Assembly (NCBI GenBank): GCA_934589525.1
Contig: CAKTOB010000035.1
Coordinates: 1-21,973 of the forward strand
Reading direction: 5' to 3'
Origin: an uncultured Oscillospiraceae bacterium
Lineage (GTDB): Bacteria > Bacillota > Clostridia > Oscillospirales > Oscillospiraceae
Length of the DNA: 21,973 nucleotides
In this document: positions 1-7,127 of the stretch, one piece after another
Numbering within the stretch: position 1 is the first letter of the stretch
Layout: each line of letters opens with the position of its first letter
Notes under the pieces: model-generated
Databases searched by the model: none
What the model was told of the DNA's origin: nothing
What the model saw: the letters and a program-made list of their open reading frames with translations, nothing else
Made by a program: the position numbers and the translations under genes

Positions 1-16
1 GGCTGAAAAGCACCCC

Positions 17-150
17 AAAAATCGGCTCTCGGTTAACCACTTTGGGAACCACTTCCCCCTCTTTTTGCCCTCTTTTTGCCCTCTTTTTGCCCTCTTTTTA
101 GCCAGTTAACCACTTGCGGACCACTAAAAATTGGATGAAATCGGCTCTCG
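17..150. repeat. Small intergenic repeat field with 4 x 11-bp tandem array
   Basis: The core at 57-100 is four head-to-tail copies of an 11-base unit, CCCTCTTTTTG, with the last base of copy four changed to A. Around it are two nested direct repeats: AAATCGGCTCTCG at 19-31 and 138-150, and GTTAACCACTT at 32-42 and 105-115. No open frame or RNA gene is apparent. The order (outer repeat, inner repeat, tandem core, inner repeat, outer repeat) looks built rather than random, but I do not know a function. Confidence 0.75.
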
Positions 151-195
151 TTTTGCCAAATTTGGTCAAACCATATCAGCCCGTTTAGATATAGC

Positions 196-230
196 AAAAG
201 CCCGGAAAACCTTGATTTTCCGGGCTTTTT
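196..230 (-). terminator. Intrinsic terminator of rplM-rpsI
   Basis: A perfect 14-bp stem (196-209 with 216-229) closes on a 6-base loop just past the rpsI stop codon. Read on the minus strand, the stem ends in a run of four T. The arms also carry A/T runs on the other side, so it could act in both directions. Confidence 0.85.
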
Positions 231-260
231 GAACCATTTTGATATAGTCTGAGCAGTCGA

Positions 261-665
261 TTATCGCTTGCTGAACTGCGGAGCGCGACGAGCTGCTTTG
301 AGACCGTACTTCTTTCTTTCCTTCATTCTGGGGTCACGGGTCAGGAAACCGGCGGCCTTCAGGGAAGCCCGGTACTCGGGGTTCAGGGTCAGCAGGGCAC
401 GGGAAATGCCGTGACGGATCGCACCGGCCTGGCCGGAAACGCCGCCGCCGCAGACGGAAACAACCACGTCCACCTTGTCAACCAGCTCGGTGGTGACCAG
501 GGGCTGACGGACGACCAGCTTCAGGGTCTCCAGACCGAAGTAGTTGTCGATGTCCCGGCCATTGATGATGATGGAACCGGTGCCGTTCTCATAAACACGA
601 ACACGGGCCACGCTGGACTTACGACGGCCGGTGCCGTAAAAATACTTCTTCTTGCTCTCGTACAT
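261..665 (-). CDS. rpsI: 30S ribosomal protein S9
   Basis: This is ribosomal protein S9 (uS9), part of the small-subunit head, whose C-terminal tail reaches the P-site tRNA. The 134 residues match the usual length of about 130. The N-terminal [13 protein letters not shown] motif, the [19 protein letters not shown] core and the basic C-terminal tail ending in FSKR are all characteristic. It lies 16 bases downstream of rplM on the same strand, the nearly universal L13-S9 pair, and a GGAGG-type site precedes its ATG. It should be co-transcribed from the promoter in front of rplM and ends at the 196-230 terminator. Identification is secure. Confidence 0.98.
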   Translation of the reverse strand: MYESKKKYFYGTGRRKSSVARVRVYENGTGSIIINGRDIDNYFGLETLKLVVRQPLVTTELVDKVDVVVSVCGGGVSGQAGAIRHGISRALLTLNPEYRASLKAAGFLTRDPRMKERKKYGLKAARRAPQFSKR

Positions 666-681
666 TCTGTGTTACCTCCAA

Positions 682-1113
682 TTAGTCCAGAGTCCAGGCT
701 TCGGGCTTCTGGGCAGCATGAGGATGCTCAGCACCCTTGTACAGGTGCAGACGGGTCATGCAGTTGCGGCCCAGAGTGTTCTTGGGCAGCATGCCCTTGA
801 CGGCGACTTCCATAGCGTAGTCGGAACGGTTCTCCATCATGGTGCGGGCCTTGGTTTCCTTCAGGCCGCCGATCCAGCCGGATACACGGTAGTAAATCTT
901 CTGCTCTGCCTTCTTGCCGGTCAGAACAGCCTTGTCGGTGTTGATGATGATCACGTTGTCACCGCAGTCAACGTTGGGAGTGAAATCGACCTTGTGCTTG
1001 CCGCGCAGCAGGTTGGCAGCGATCACAGCGGTACGGCCCAGGGGCTTACCGGCTGCATCGATGACGTACCAATTGCGCACCACGGTCTCCTTCTTGGCGA
1101 GGGTAGTGGACAT
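682..1113 (-). CDS. rplM: 50S ribosomal protein L13
   Basis: This is ribosomal protein L13 (uL13), an early-assembling large-subunit protein. The frame is open further upstream to 1224, but the ATG at 1113 is preceded by GGAGGA at a normal distance and gives 143 residues beginning MSTTLAKKE, close to the usual 142. The family motifs NWYVIDAAGKPLGR, NVDCGDNVIIINTDK and GMLPKNTLGR are all present. It is the first gene of the rplM-rpsI operon, with a long leader (see the promoter and hairpin entries). Confidence 0.97.
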   Translation of the reverse strand: MSTTLAKKETVVRNWYVIDAAGKPLGRTAVIAANLLRGKHKVDFTPNVDCGDNVIIINTDKAVLTGKKAEQKIYYRVSGWIGGLKETKARTMMENRSDYAMEVAVKGMLPKNTLGRNCMTRLHLYKGAEHPHAAQKPEAWTLD

Positions 1114-1159
1114 ATGGGTTCCTCCAATTTTTTGGTAAAATATTTTGACATTCTCATGT

Positions 1160-1183
1160 GTTTGAAGTACAATATCTTCAAAC
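1160..1183 (-). promoter_or_regulatory. Hairpin in rplM 5' leader
   Basis: GTTTGAAG (1160-1167) and CTTCAAAC (1176-1183) form a perfect 8-bp stem with an 8-base loop in the untranslated leader, between the inferred start of transcription near 1186 and the rplM start codon. Ribosomal-protein leaders, including L13 leaders in Firmicutes, are known autoregulatory elements. That this hairpin is one is inference. It has no U-run and is not a terminator. Confidence 0.5.
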
Positions 1184-1192
1184 CGCTTGAAA

Positions 1193-1221
1193 CTTATACC
1201 ATAAGAAAATTCAAATGTCAA
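1193..1221 (-). promoter_or_regulatory. Sigma-A promoter of rplM-rpsI
   Basis: On the minus strand, TTGACA (1221-1216) and TATAAG (1198-1193) are separated by exactly 17 bases. The match is 6/6 at -35 and 5/6 at -10. Transcription should begin near 1186, giving a leader of about 70 bases before rplM. Confidence 0.9.
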
Positions 1222-1339
1222 CACCTTTTTTGAAGATTTTTATGTAGCTTTGGAAAATCTCTTAAAATCTCTCAAAAGCTCTTGAATGCTCCTGGATTCT
1301 CACTTGCGGATTTTACCATGATTTGGAGGAAAAAGATAC

Positions 1340-2086
1340 ATGCAAAGACTGGTTGGCCTGGTTCGCAGGTGCGTAGAAGACTATCATATGATCGAAGACG
1401 GAGATAAAATCGCCGTTGGTGTGTCCGGAGGGAAGGATTCTTTGGTGCTTTTAAAGCTCCTGGCCGCCCTGCAAAGCTACCACAATAAATCCTTTCAGCT
1501 GGAAGCCATCACCATCGATATGGGCCTTGGTATGGACTACGGCCCCATTGAGGAGCTGTGCAGGCAGCTGGAGGTGCCCTATAGGGTGGTCAGGACGGAG
1601 ATCGGTCCCATTGTTTTTGACTATCGCCAGGAGAAGAACCCCTGCTCCATGTGCTCGAAAATGCGCCGGGGGGCCCTCAATCAGGCACTGTTGGAAAACG
1701 GCTTTAACAAGCTGGCCCTGGGCCATCACTATGACGACGCGGTGGAGACCTTTCTTATGTCCCTACTTTATGAGGGGCGGATCAGCTGTTTTCAGCCCGT
1801 GACCCACCTGGACCGCACCGGAATCACCCAGATCCGCCCCATGCTCTATATCCATGAAAAAACCGTAGATGCTTTTGCTTGCCGGGAGAAGTTACCGGTG
1901 CTGCAAAATCGCTGCCCGGTGGATAAGCATACCAAGCGGGAGGAGGTCAAAGAGCTGATTTATGAGTTGGTAAAGACCTATCCGGATTTGAAGGAACGTA
2001 TTTTCGGCGCCATGCAGCGCTACCCTCTGGCGGCCTGGGAGCCCCAGGGACGCTACAAGCGGCCAAAGGATGAGGAGTGCGATTAA
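1340..2086 (+). CDS. TtcA-like tRNA thiolase (PP-loop ATPase)
   Basis: This is a PP-loop ATP pyrophosphatase of the TtcA family, cytoplasmic. Family members adenylate a tRNA base and add sulfur; E. coli TtcA makes 2-thiocytidine at position 32. The SGGKDS PP-loop is at residues 29-34. The CSMC pair (Cys102, Cys105) and Cys192 in NRCP fit the three-cysteine Fe-S cluster site of the family, and GHHYDDAVETF follows the expected pattern. At 248 residues it is shorter than E. coli TtcA (311). The ATG follows TTTGGAGGA at 9 bases. It heads a plus-strand operon with a Nudix gene, a small membrane protein and dusB; its stop codon overlaps the next start. The substrate base is not provable from sequence, so no symbol is given. 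Confidence 0.9.
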   Translation: MQRLVGLVRRCVEDYHMIEDGDKIAVGVSGGKDSLVLLKLLAALQSYHNKSFQLEAITIDMGLGMDYGPIEELCRQLEVPYRVVRTEIGPIVFDYRQEKNPCSMCSKMRRGALNQALLENGFNKLALGHHYDDAVETFLMSLLYEGRISCFQPVTHLDRTGITQIRPMLYIHEKTVDAFACREKLPVLQNRCPVDKHTKREEVKELIYELVKTYPDLKERIFGAMQRYPLAAWEPQGRYKRPKDEECD

Positions 2087-2547
2087 TGGGATATATTATG
2101 GAGCTTCGTAAAATCGTGGGCCACCGAACGCTGCTACAGGTGGGGGCCAGTGTGATCGTGGAGGATGGGCAGGGGAGAGTCCTTTTGCAAAAACGGACGG
2201 ATAACCACTGCTGGGGTTATCCTGGAGGTTCTACGGAGCTGGATGAGGCCGTTGAGGATGCCGCCGCCCGGGAGCTTCTGGAGGAAACCGGATTAAAGGC
2301 GAATCAATTGGAGCTGTTCGGTGTATTTTCCGGCCCGGAGCTCCACTATATTTACCCAAACGGAGACGAGGTATCCAATGTGGATGTGGTGTTCCTGTGT
2401 CGGGATTATTCCGGAAAGCTGTGCTGCCAGGAAGGGGAATCCGAGGAATTGGCCTTTTTTGAACCGGGGAAGCTTCCGGAAAACCTGTCGCCACCCATTC
2501 GTATTCCCTTAAAAACCTGGGAACGAAAACGGCTGGGACAGGAATAA
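2086..2547 (+). CDS. Nudix hydrolase
   Basis: This is a Nudix-superfamily pyrophosphohydrolase of 153 residues. The signature GX5EX7REUXEEXGU is complete at residues 48-70 (GGSTELDE...RELLEETGL), with the metal-binding REXXEE helix intact. The frame also offers a GTG at 2077, but ATG 2086 is preferred: GAGGAG ends at 2077, 8 bases before it, it overlaps the upstream stop as TAATG, and MGYIMELRKIVGHR fits the start of this subfamily. It is translationally coupled to the TtcA-like gene. The likely substrate is a nucleoside diphosphate derivative or damaged nucleotide; which one cannot be told. Confidence 0.92.
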   Translation: MGYIMELRKIVGHRTLLQVGASVIVEDGQGRVLLQKRTDNHCWGYPGGSTELDEAVEDAAARELLEETGLKANQLELFGVFSGPELHYIYPNGDEVSNVDVVFLCRDYSGKLCCQEGESEELAFFEPGKLPENLSPPIRIPLKTWERKRLGQE

Positions 2548-2560
2548 ATTCCCGTTTTTT
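2526..2560 (+). terminator. Possible weak hairpin with T-run after Nudix gene
   Basis: AAAACGG (2526-2532) can pair with CCGTTTT (2552-2558), followed by two more T. The stem is only 7 bp and AT-rich, with a 19-base loop, and the next gene is 34 bases on. Partial attenuation is the most that can be argued. Confidence 0.3.
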
Positions 2561-2593
2561 GGTGATACTTCCAGGCATAAAGGAGGTATGGCC

Positions 2594-2854
2594 ATGGTAA
2601 AAGGTATTTCCCGACAGGTCATTGTAGTGCCGTCCCCGGACAAAAAGCTGTTCGACCAGGCAATTTTTATCCTGAAGGACGACGCGGTGTCGGAAGGCAT
2701 CAGTGACGACACTCTGCTTGCCCAGGCGCAACGGGTTCTTCGGAGCGGGTCCCAGGACAAGAAAAAGGGATTCGTCCTTTATGGGGTCTTCTGGGCCCTC
2801 TGCGGGGCGCTTCTTACAGGAATTGTCTGGGTTCTTACCAGCTTACTACTATAA
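2594..2854 (+). CDS. Small tail-anchored membrane protein, unknown function
   Basis: This 86-residue protein has an N-terminal soluble part (MVKGISRQVIVVPSPD...) and a single hydrophobic segment at about residues 60-84 after a KKK stretch, so it is probably C-terminally anchored with the N-terminus in the cytoplasm. An ATG at 2588 touches the AGGAGG (2581-2586), so ATG 2594, 7 bases after that site, is the better start. It lies between the Nudix gene and dusB on the same strand. The soluble part resembles a conserved clostridial hypothetical I have no name for. Function is unknown. Confidence 0.8.
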   Translation: MVKGISRQVIVVPSPDKKLFDQAIFILKDDAVSEGISDDTLLAQAQRVLRSGSQDKKKGFVLYGVFWALCGALLTGIVWVLTSLLL

Positions 2855-2883
2855 TTTAGAATTGTGAGAAAGAGAGAAAATCC

Positions 2884-3849
2884 ATGCAAATCGGAAATCT
2901 GACAGTAGAAAATCCCCTGTTTTTGGCCCCCATGGCCGGGGTGACGGACTGGGCCTTCCGCACGGTCTGCGCCCGTCTGGGGGCAGGGGTCACGGTGACG
3001 GAAATGGTGTCCACCCGGGCCCTGGTGTATCAGGACAAGAAAACCGCCCGGCTTTTGCGAAAAAACGAGGGGAGCCTCTGCGGTGCCCAGATTTTCGGCA
3101 ATGACCCGGAGATCATGGCCCAGGGGGCGAGGCTTGCCCTGGAGATTTCCGGCTGTGACTTTTTAGACATCAACATGGGCTGCCCCATGCCGAAAATTGC
3201 CAATTCCGGCGACGGCTGCGGCCTGATGCGGACCCCGGAGCTGGCGGAGCGGATCGTAAAAGCTGTGGTCGGTGCCGTGGAGGTGCCGGTGACGGTCAAA
3301 TGCCGCCTGGGGTGGGACAAGGGCAGCATGAACGTGCTGGATTTTACAAAGCGAATGGAGCAGGCCGGGGCCGCCATGGTGACGGTCCACGGAAGAACCA
3401 GGGCCCAGCTCTATTCCGGTACAGCGGATTGGGACACCATTCGCAAGGTCAAGGAGCAGCTGTCCATTCCGGTGATCGCCAACGGAGATATTGTCAGCGC
3501 CGAAACCGCCCTGCGGTGTGCCAAGTGGACCGAGGCAGACGGCCTGATGATCGGCCGGGGCTGCTTTGGGGACCCCTGGCTCTTTGAGGAGGTCCGGGCG
3601 GCCCTGGAAGGAAAGCCTATCCCCCAGCGTCCACCCTTAAAAGACCGGGTGCAGGTGGCCGTGGAGCAGTTTCAGCTTGCGGAGCAGGACCACGGAGAGC
3701 ATGTGGCCTGCCTGGAAGCCCGGAAGCACTTTGCCTGGTATCTCCGGGGCGTTTCCCACAGCGGATTTTATAAGCAGCAAATCTCTTCCATGACCACCAT
3801 GGAGGATATTTACCGGGTGGCCAAGGAAATTTCCAGGGATTTGCAGTAA
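2884..3849 (+). CDS. dusB: tRNA dihydrouridine synthase (Dus family, DusB-like)
   Basis: This FMN-dependent enzyme reduces uridines to dihydrouridine in the D-loop of tRNA. The TIM-barrel motifs appear in order: APMAGVTDWAFR at the N-terminus, the catalytic NMGCP with Cys100, Lys104 and a GDGCGLM loop, VTVKCRLGW, VTVHGRTRAQ, PVIANGDI, and the FMN-phosphate loop GLMIGRGCFGDPWLF. The length of 321 residues is typical of DusB. It is the last gene of the ttcA-like operon, about 30 bases after the small membrane protein. Its transcript probably ends at the large hairpin at 3867-3919. Confidence 0.95.
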   Translation: MQIGNLTVENPLFLAPMAGVTDWAFRTVCARLGAGVTVTEMVSTRALVYQDKKTARLLRKNEGSLCGAQIFGNDPEIMAQGARLALEISGCDFLDINMGCPMPKIANSGDGCGLMRTPELAERIVKAVVGAVEVPVTVKCRLGWDKGSMNVLDFTKRMEQAGAAMVTVHGRTRAQLYSGTADWDTIRKVKEQLSIPVIANGDIVSAETALRCAKWTEADGLMIGRGCFGDPWLFEEVRAALEGKPIPQRPPLKDRVQVAVEQFQLAEQDHGEHVACLEARKHFAWYLRGVSHSGFYKQQISSMTTMEDIYRVAKEISRDLQ

Positions 3850-3866
3850 ATAATGGGATAAACATC

Positions 3867-3919
3867 AAAGCCGTTTCACATCCTAGCCCTAAGAGGTGAG
3901 GAATGTGAAACGGCTTTTT
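3867..3919 (+). terminator. 15-bp perfect hairpin with T-run, overlapping the next start codon
   Basis: AAAGCCGTTTCACAT (3867-3881) pairs perfectly with ATGTGAAACGGCTTT (3903-3917). The loop is 21 bases, and T continues through 3919. It lies just past the dusB stop, as a terminator would. Its right arm contains the GTG start (3905-3907) and first codons of the M23 peptidase, while the Shine-Dalgarno AGGTGA (3895-3900) sits in the loop. The structure is seen directly; termination or translational gating is inference. Confidence 0.8.
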
Positions 3920-4888
3920 GCGGCTCTGCTGCTGGGGGCGCTGCTGGTGGTCCCGGTGTCGGCCAAACCCATCTCCTGGGTGGATTTTACGGTTCCGGCG
4001 GAGTCCATGGCCTGGGCCCTGGAGCAGGATATTGCTTCTTTTGAGGGGGAACAGCATTGCTCCTGGATTGATATTCTGGCCCTGGCGGCCTGCCGCACCG
4101 GTGGGAAGTGTCCCATAGCGGCGGTGCGGCAAGCGGCAAAGGACCTGGCAGGGGACGATAGCCCCCGGGAGGCGGCAGGGGAACTGGGAAAATACTTTGA
4201 CTATTATCATGAAGCTTATCGGGCGGCACTGGGCGGCCTCGTGGGGAGCTTCGCCATTCAAAAAGATGGAGAATGGGTCAGTACCTATGGCCTGAAAGCC
4301 TTTTCGCCTGTGGCCGCCGGATATTCCTACAGCCACTGTGATGATTTTGGCGTGGGCCGCAGCTTCGGCTTCAAGCGTAAGCACCTGGGAAACGATTTGA
4401 TGGGGCACCTGGGAACCCCCATTGTGGCGGTGGAGGGCGGCGTGGTAGAGGCCATGGGCTGGAACCGCTACGGCGGCTGGCGGGTGGGCGTCCGTTCCTT
4501 TGACGGGAAACGGTATTATTACTATGCCCACCTGCAAAAAGACGTCCCCTTCGCACCTGGGTTGGCGGAAGGGGACACGGTAGAGGCCGGTCAGCTCCTG
4601 GGCTTCATGGGTCGCACCGGCTATTCAGATCAGGAAAACGTCAACAACATCGAAACGGTCCATCTCCATTTTGGGATGCAGTTGATTTTTGACGAAAGCC
4701 AAAAGGAATGCAACAGCGAAATCTGGATTGATGTCTACCAGATCGTCAAGCTCTTGTCCACCCACCGCAGCAGCTACCGAAAAAACGACGGCGTTTGGCA
4801 GCGGGTGTATCCCTACAAAGACTTAGACTGGGAAGAGTGGAAGCTTCCTCAGGGCGTTGCCGGCTCCACGCTTTCCACCTGCAAATGA
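3905..4888 (+). CDS. Secreted M23-family (LytM-type) peptidoglycan endopeptidase
   Basis: This is a 327-residue exported zinc peptidase that would cut peptide bonds in cell-wall cross-bridges or stems. MKRLFAALLLGALLVVPVSA is a clean signal peptide with an AXA-like cleavage site after residue 20. Residues 21-130 form an unassigned N-terminal domain. The M23 domain spans about 131-265: HLGND (His160, Asp164), YYYYAH (His209) and HLHFG (His253, His255) supply the zinc and catalytic residues. The GTG at 3905 is chosen over the in-frame GTG at 3896 because the latter lies inside the ribosome binding site and because MKRLF starts a normal signal peptide. The last 40 bases overlap the 3' end of trmO on the other strand. 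Expression may be limited by the hairpin over the start. Confidence 0.88.
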   Translation: MKRLFAALLLGALLVVPVSAKPISWVDFTVPAESMAWALEQDIASFEGEQHCSWIDILALAACRTGGKCPIAAVRQAAKDLAGDDSPREAAGELGKYFDYYHEAYRAALGGLVGSFAIQKDGEWVSTYGLKAFSPVAAGYSYSHCDDFGVGRSFGFKRKHLGNDLMGHLGTPIVAVEGGVVEAMGWNRYGGWRVGVRSFDGKRYYYYAHLQKDVPFAPGLAEGDTVEAGQLLGFMGRTGYSDQENVNNIETVHLHFGMQLIFDESQKECNSEIWIDVYQIVKLLSTHRSSYRKNDGVWQRVYPYKDLDWEEWKLPQGVAGSTLSTCK

Positions 4889-5541
4889 TCCTCCGAGACT
4901 CTGAAACGGATGTCAAAGCCGGAAAAGGTCAGACCGTACACCCGGTCCGGGGCTTTCTGATAGGAGGGTCGGGGGTCATGGGAGAGGACACCGATGGCGG
5001 CTCCTCGCTTTTCCTCTGGCAGCATTTCCAGCAACTCCTGGGGAAAATCCACCTTCAGAAGGAAATTGCCTACCCGGTCTGTAAAGCCGCCGGTGGCCTG
5101 GGGGATGCAGTCGCCATAGGGAATGTAGGGCTTGATGTCAAAAATCGGGGTGCCGTCCATCAAATCGGCGCCGCCTACGATCAGAACGGTTCCAAACTCC
5201 TTGGTGTGCCGCTTTTCAAGAAGCCGCACGCAGGAGAGTCCCAAATGGTTGGGGCGGAAAGGGGAGCGGGTGGCAAAGACCCCCATGCGGACGTTGCCGC
5301 CCAGCCGGGGGGGCCGGACGGTGGGGGACCAGTCCTGCCGCACCGCCTGTGAAAACTGCCAGATGAGCCACAGATGGGAGTATTCTTCAATGCCTCTAAG
5401 AGCATCGTCGTTTCGGTATTCCGGCTCAAAGACGATCATGGACCGCAGTTCTTCCACAAGACCGCTTTGCCGGGGAATGCCGAACTTGCTGGGGAAATCA
5501 CTGCGCATATAGGCAACGGGATGCAGCTGCATGGTTTCCAT
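4849..5541 (-). CDS. trmO: tRNA t6A37 N6-methyltransferase (TsaA/YaeB family)
   Basis: This is a TrmO/TsaA (UPF0066) protein, which uses S-adenosylmethionine to methylate N6-threonylcarbamoyladenosine at tRNA position 37. The family signatures are clear: SDFPSKFGIPRQSG, EEYSHLWLIW, MGVFATRSPFRPNHLGLS and GADLMDGTPIFDIKPY. It has 230 residues, the usual size. ATG 5541 directly abuts the znuB stop (TGAATG), and the GGGAGGA site lies inside the end of znuB, so it is the last gene of the znu operon by position. The pairing with a metal importer is probably a matter of transcription rather than function. Its 3' end overlaps the M23 gene by 40 bases, tail to tail. Confidence 0.93.
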   Translation of the reverse strand: METMQLHPVAYMRSDFPSKFGIPRQSGLVEELRSMIVFEPEYRNDDALRGIEEYSHLWLIWQFSQAVRQDWSPTVRPPRLGGNVRMGVFATRSPFRPNHLGLSCVRLLEKRHTKEFGTVLIVGGADLMDGTPIFDIKPYIPYGDCIPQATGGFTDRVGNFLLKVDFPQELLEMLPEEKRGAAIGVLSHDPRPSYQKAPDRVYGLTFSGFDIRFRVSEDHLQVESVEPATP

Positions 5542-6381
5542 TCAGGCGTTCCTCCCTCGGAAAAAATAGGTGATCGTGAAAATACCGGTGAGCACCAGGC
5601 TGATGGCAGCCCCCGCCGAGCAGCCGAAGCCATAGGAAATGGCCAGGCCCGCCAGGCCTGCCACCAGGGCAAAGAGCACGGAATACAGGTGATACTGCTT
5701 CTGATTCCGGGCCACGTTCCGGGAAGCGGCACCGGGCAGCACCAGCAGGGAATTGAGGATCAGAAGGCCCATGCTGGAAATGGACAGGGTCACCACCACG
5801 GCAATGGCCACGGTAAAAAGGGTCTGGGAGGCCGCCACCGGAATGCCCCGGGAGGAGGCCAGCTGGGGATACACCGCCGTCAGCGTCAGCCGGTTGGCGT
5901 ACAGACACCAGAATACCAGAACGCCCAGCAGCACCAGGGCCAGAAGCCCGATTTCCCCGGGGGTAATGGACAGCACATCGCCAATCAGATACTTGTTGTA
6001 TTTGGTAAAGCTGCCCCCTCCCAAGGTGGCCACCAGAATGCCCAGGGCCACCGCACCGCTGGAGAAAACACCGATCAGGGTATCTGCCGCCTGATTGCTG
6101 CCCCGGCGAATGTAGGAAAACAGCAGGGCAAAGACCACACTGAAAAGGACCGCCGCCCAGGTAGGGGCCGCAATGCCGAAAATAGAGCCCAGGGCGATGC
6201 CTGTAAAAGCGGAGTGGCCCAGGGCATCGGAAAAGAAGCTCATGTGGCCGGTGACGATCATGGTGGAGAGAATGCCAAAAAGCGGGGCCATCAGAAGCAG
6301 GGCCAGCAGGGCATTTTTCATAAAATCCCATTGAAGCATTTCCAAGGGGATGGCGTTGCAGATGCTATACCACAGGCTCAT
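5542..6381 (-). CDS. znuB: Zinc-type ABC transporter permease (ABC-3 family)
   Basis: This polytopic inner-membrane protein (279 residues, about eight hydrophobic segments) belongs to the ZnuB/MntB/TroC family. It forms the metal channel of the importer made with the flanking ATPase and lipoprotein. Family motifs are FFSDALGHSAFTGIALG near the N-terminus and the SSMGLLILNSLLVLPGA coupling region near the C-terminus. Its start overlaps the znuC stop by 4 bases (ATGA), and its stop abuts the trmO start. The metal is assigned from the lipoprotein partner: zinc most likely, manganese not excluded. Confidence 0.94.
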   Translation of the reverse strand: MSLWYSICNAIPLEMLQWDFMKNALLALLLMAPLFGILSTMIVTGHMSFFSDALGHSAFTGIALGSIFGIAAPTWAAVLFSVVFALLFSYIRRGSNQAADTLIGVFSSGAVALGILVATLGGGSFTKYNKYLIGDVLSITPGEIGLLALVLLGVLVFWCLYANRLTLTAVYPQLASSRGIPVAASQTLFTVAIAVVVTLSISSMGLLILNSLLVLPGAASRNVARNQKQYHLYSVLFALVAGLAGLAISYGFGCSAGAAISLVLTGIFTITYFFRGRNA

Positions 6382-7127
6382 AGGGCTCCTCCTTTCATGT
6401 GGAAAATGGACTGGAATTCCTGGGAGGTCAAAACCTTCTGAGGGCTTCCCTGGGCCCGGATGCCGCCGTCGATCAGAACCACCTGGTCGGCATACTTGGG
6501 CAGCATGGAAAAGTCGTGGGTGGTCATGAGAATGGACAGATCATAGGTCTTTCGGATCTCGTCCAGCATGTCCATCAGGGTGGTCATGCCCTCTACGTCC
6601 ACGCCGGACAGGGGCTCGTCCAGGATTAAAATGTTGGGCATGGGCTCCAGAGCCAGAGCCAGCAGCACCCGCTGCAGCTCGCCGCCGGAGAGGGTGCCCA
6701 CCCGCTTGTGCAGCAGGTCTACCCCGTGTACCCGGTCCAGGCATTCACAGATAGAGGACTCCATGGCCTTGCTGATTCCCCAGAAGGCGGGACGCTTGCC
6801 CATGCAGCAGGTAAAGAGGTCCGCCACGTCCAAGGGCTCGCCGGGGTCAAAGGTAGGACTTTGGGGTACATAGCCGATGCGGGGCTTGTGGCTCCGCTTG
6901 CCGGGTTCTGAAAAAGCGATGACGCCGCTGTAGGGACGCTGTCCCAGAATGGCTTTCAGAAAGGTGCTTTTTCCGGCGCCGTTGGGACCGATCAGGGCCA
7001 CCATCTCCCCACAGTGTACATGCAGATTCATGTCCCGGAGGATCTGGTTTCCGCCGATGGTGACGGACAGATTTTCGACTCGCAGGCAGCAGGAATGGCC
7101 GCAGTCATTGATATGAAGTTCACTCAT
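6378..7127 (-). CDS. znuC: Zinc-type ABC transporter ATPase
   Basis: This is the ATP-binding subunit of the importer, 249 residues. Walker A GPNGAGKST is at 47-55, the Q-loop near VPQS (87-90), the signature LSGGE at 147-151 and Walker B ILILDEP at 166-172, with the switch His204 in MTTHD. The N-terminus is odd: a His/Cys cluster (His5, Cys9, His11, Cys13, Cys14) precedes the fold and could bind metal, though this is inference. It overlaps both neighbours by 4 bases, a tight operon. It acts on the cytoplasmic face of the permease. Confidence 0.95.
   Translation of the reverse strand: MSELHINDCGHSCCLRVENLSVTIGGNQILRDMNLHVHCGEMVALIGPNGAGKSTFLKAILGQRPYSGVIAFSEPGKRSHKPRIGYVPQSPTFDPGEPLDVADLFTCCMGKRPAFWGISKAMESSICECLDRVHGVDLLHKRVGTLSGGELQRVLLALALEPMPNILILDEPLSGVDVEGMTTLMDMLDEIRKTYDLSILMTTHDFSMLPKYADQVVLIDGGIRAQGSPQKVLTSQEFQSIFHMKGGAL

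Noticed and set aside
57..115. Possible CRISPR array in the left-edge repeats
   Set aside because: The 11-base units are head to tail without spacers, and the other repeats occur only twice. There are no 25-40 base repeats with regular unique spacers and no cas genes.
1282..1320. Promoter for the TtcA-like operon (TTGAAT near 1282)
   Set aside because: No -10 hexamer of acceptable match stands at 16-18 bases. The true promoter could be here, but I cannot support a specific one.
5374..6441. Open frame of 355 codons on the plus strand
   Set aside because: It lies antisense to trmO, znuB and znuC, which have clear family motifs. Its translation is low-complexity Gly/His/Gln-rich, as expected of the opposite strand of GC-rich genes.
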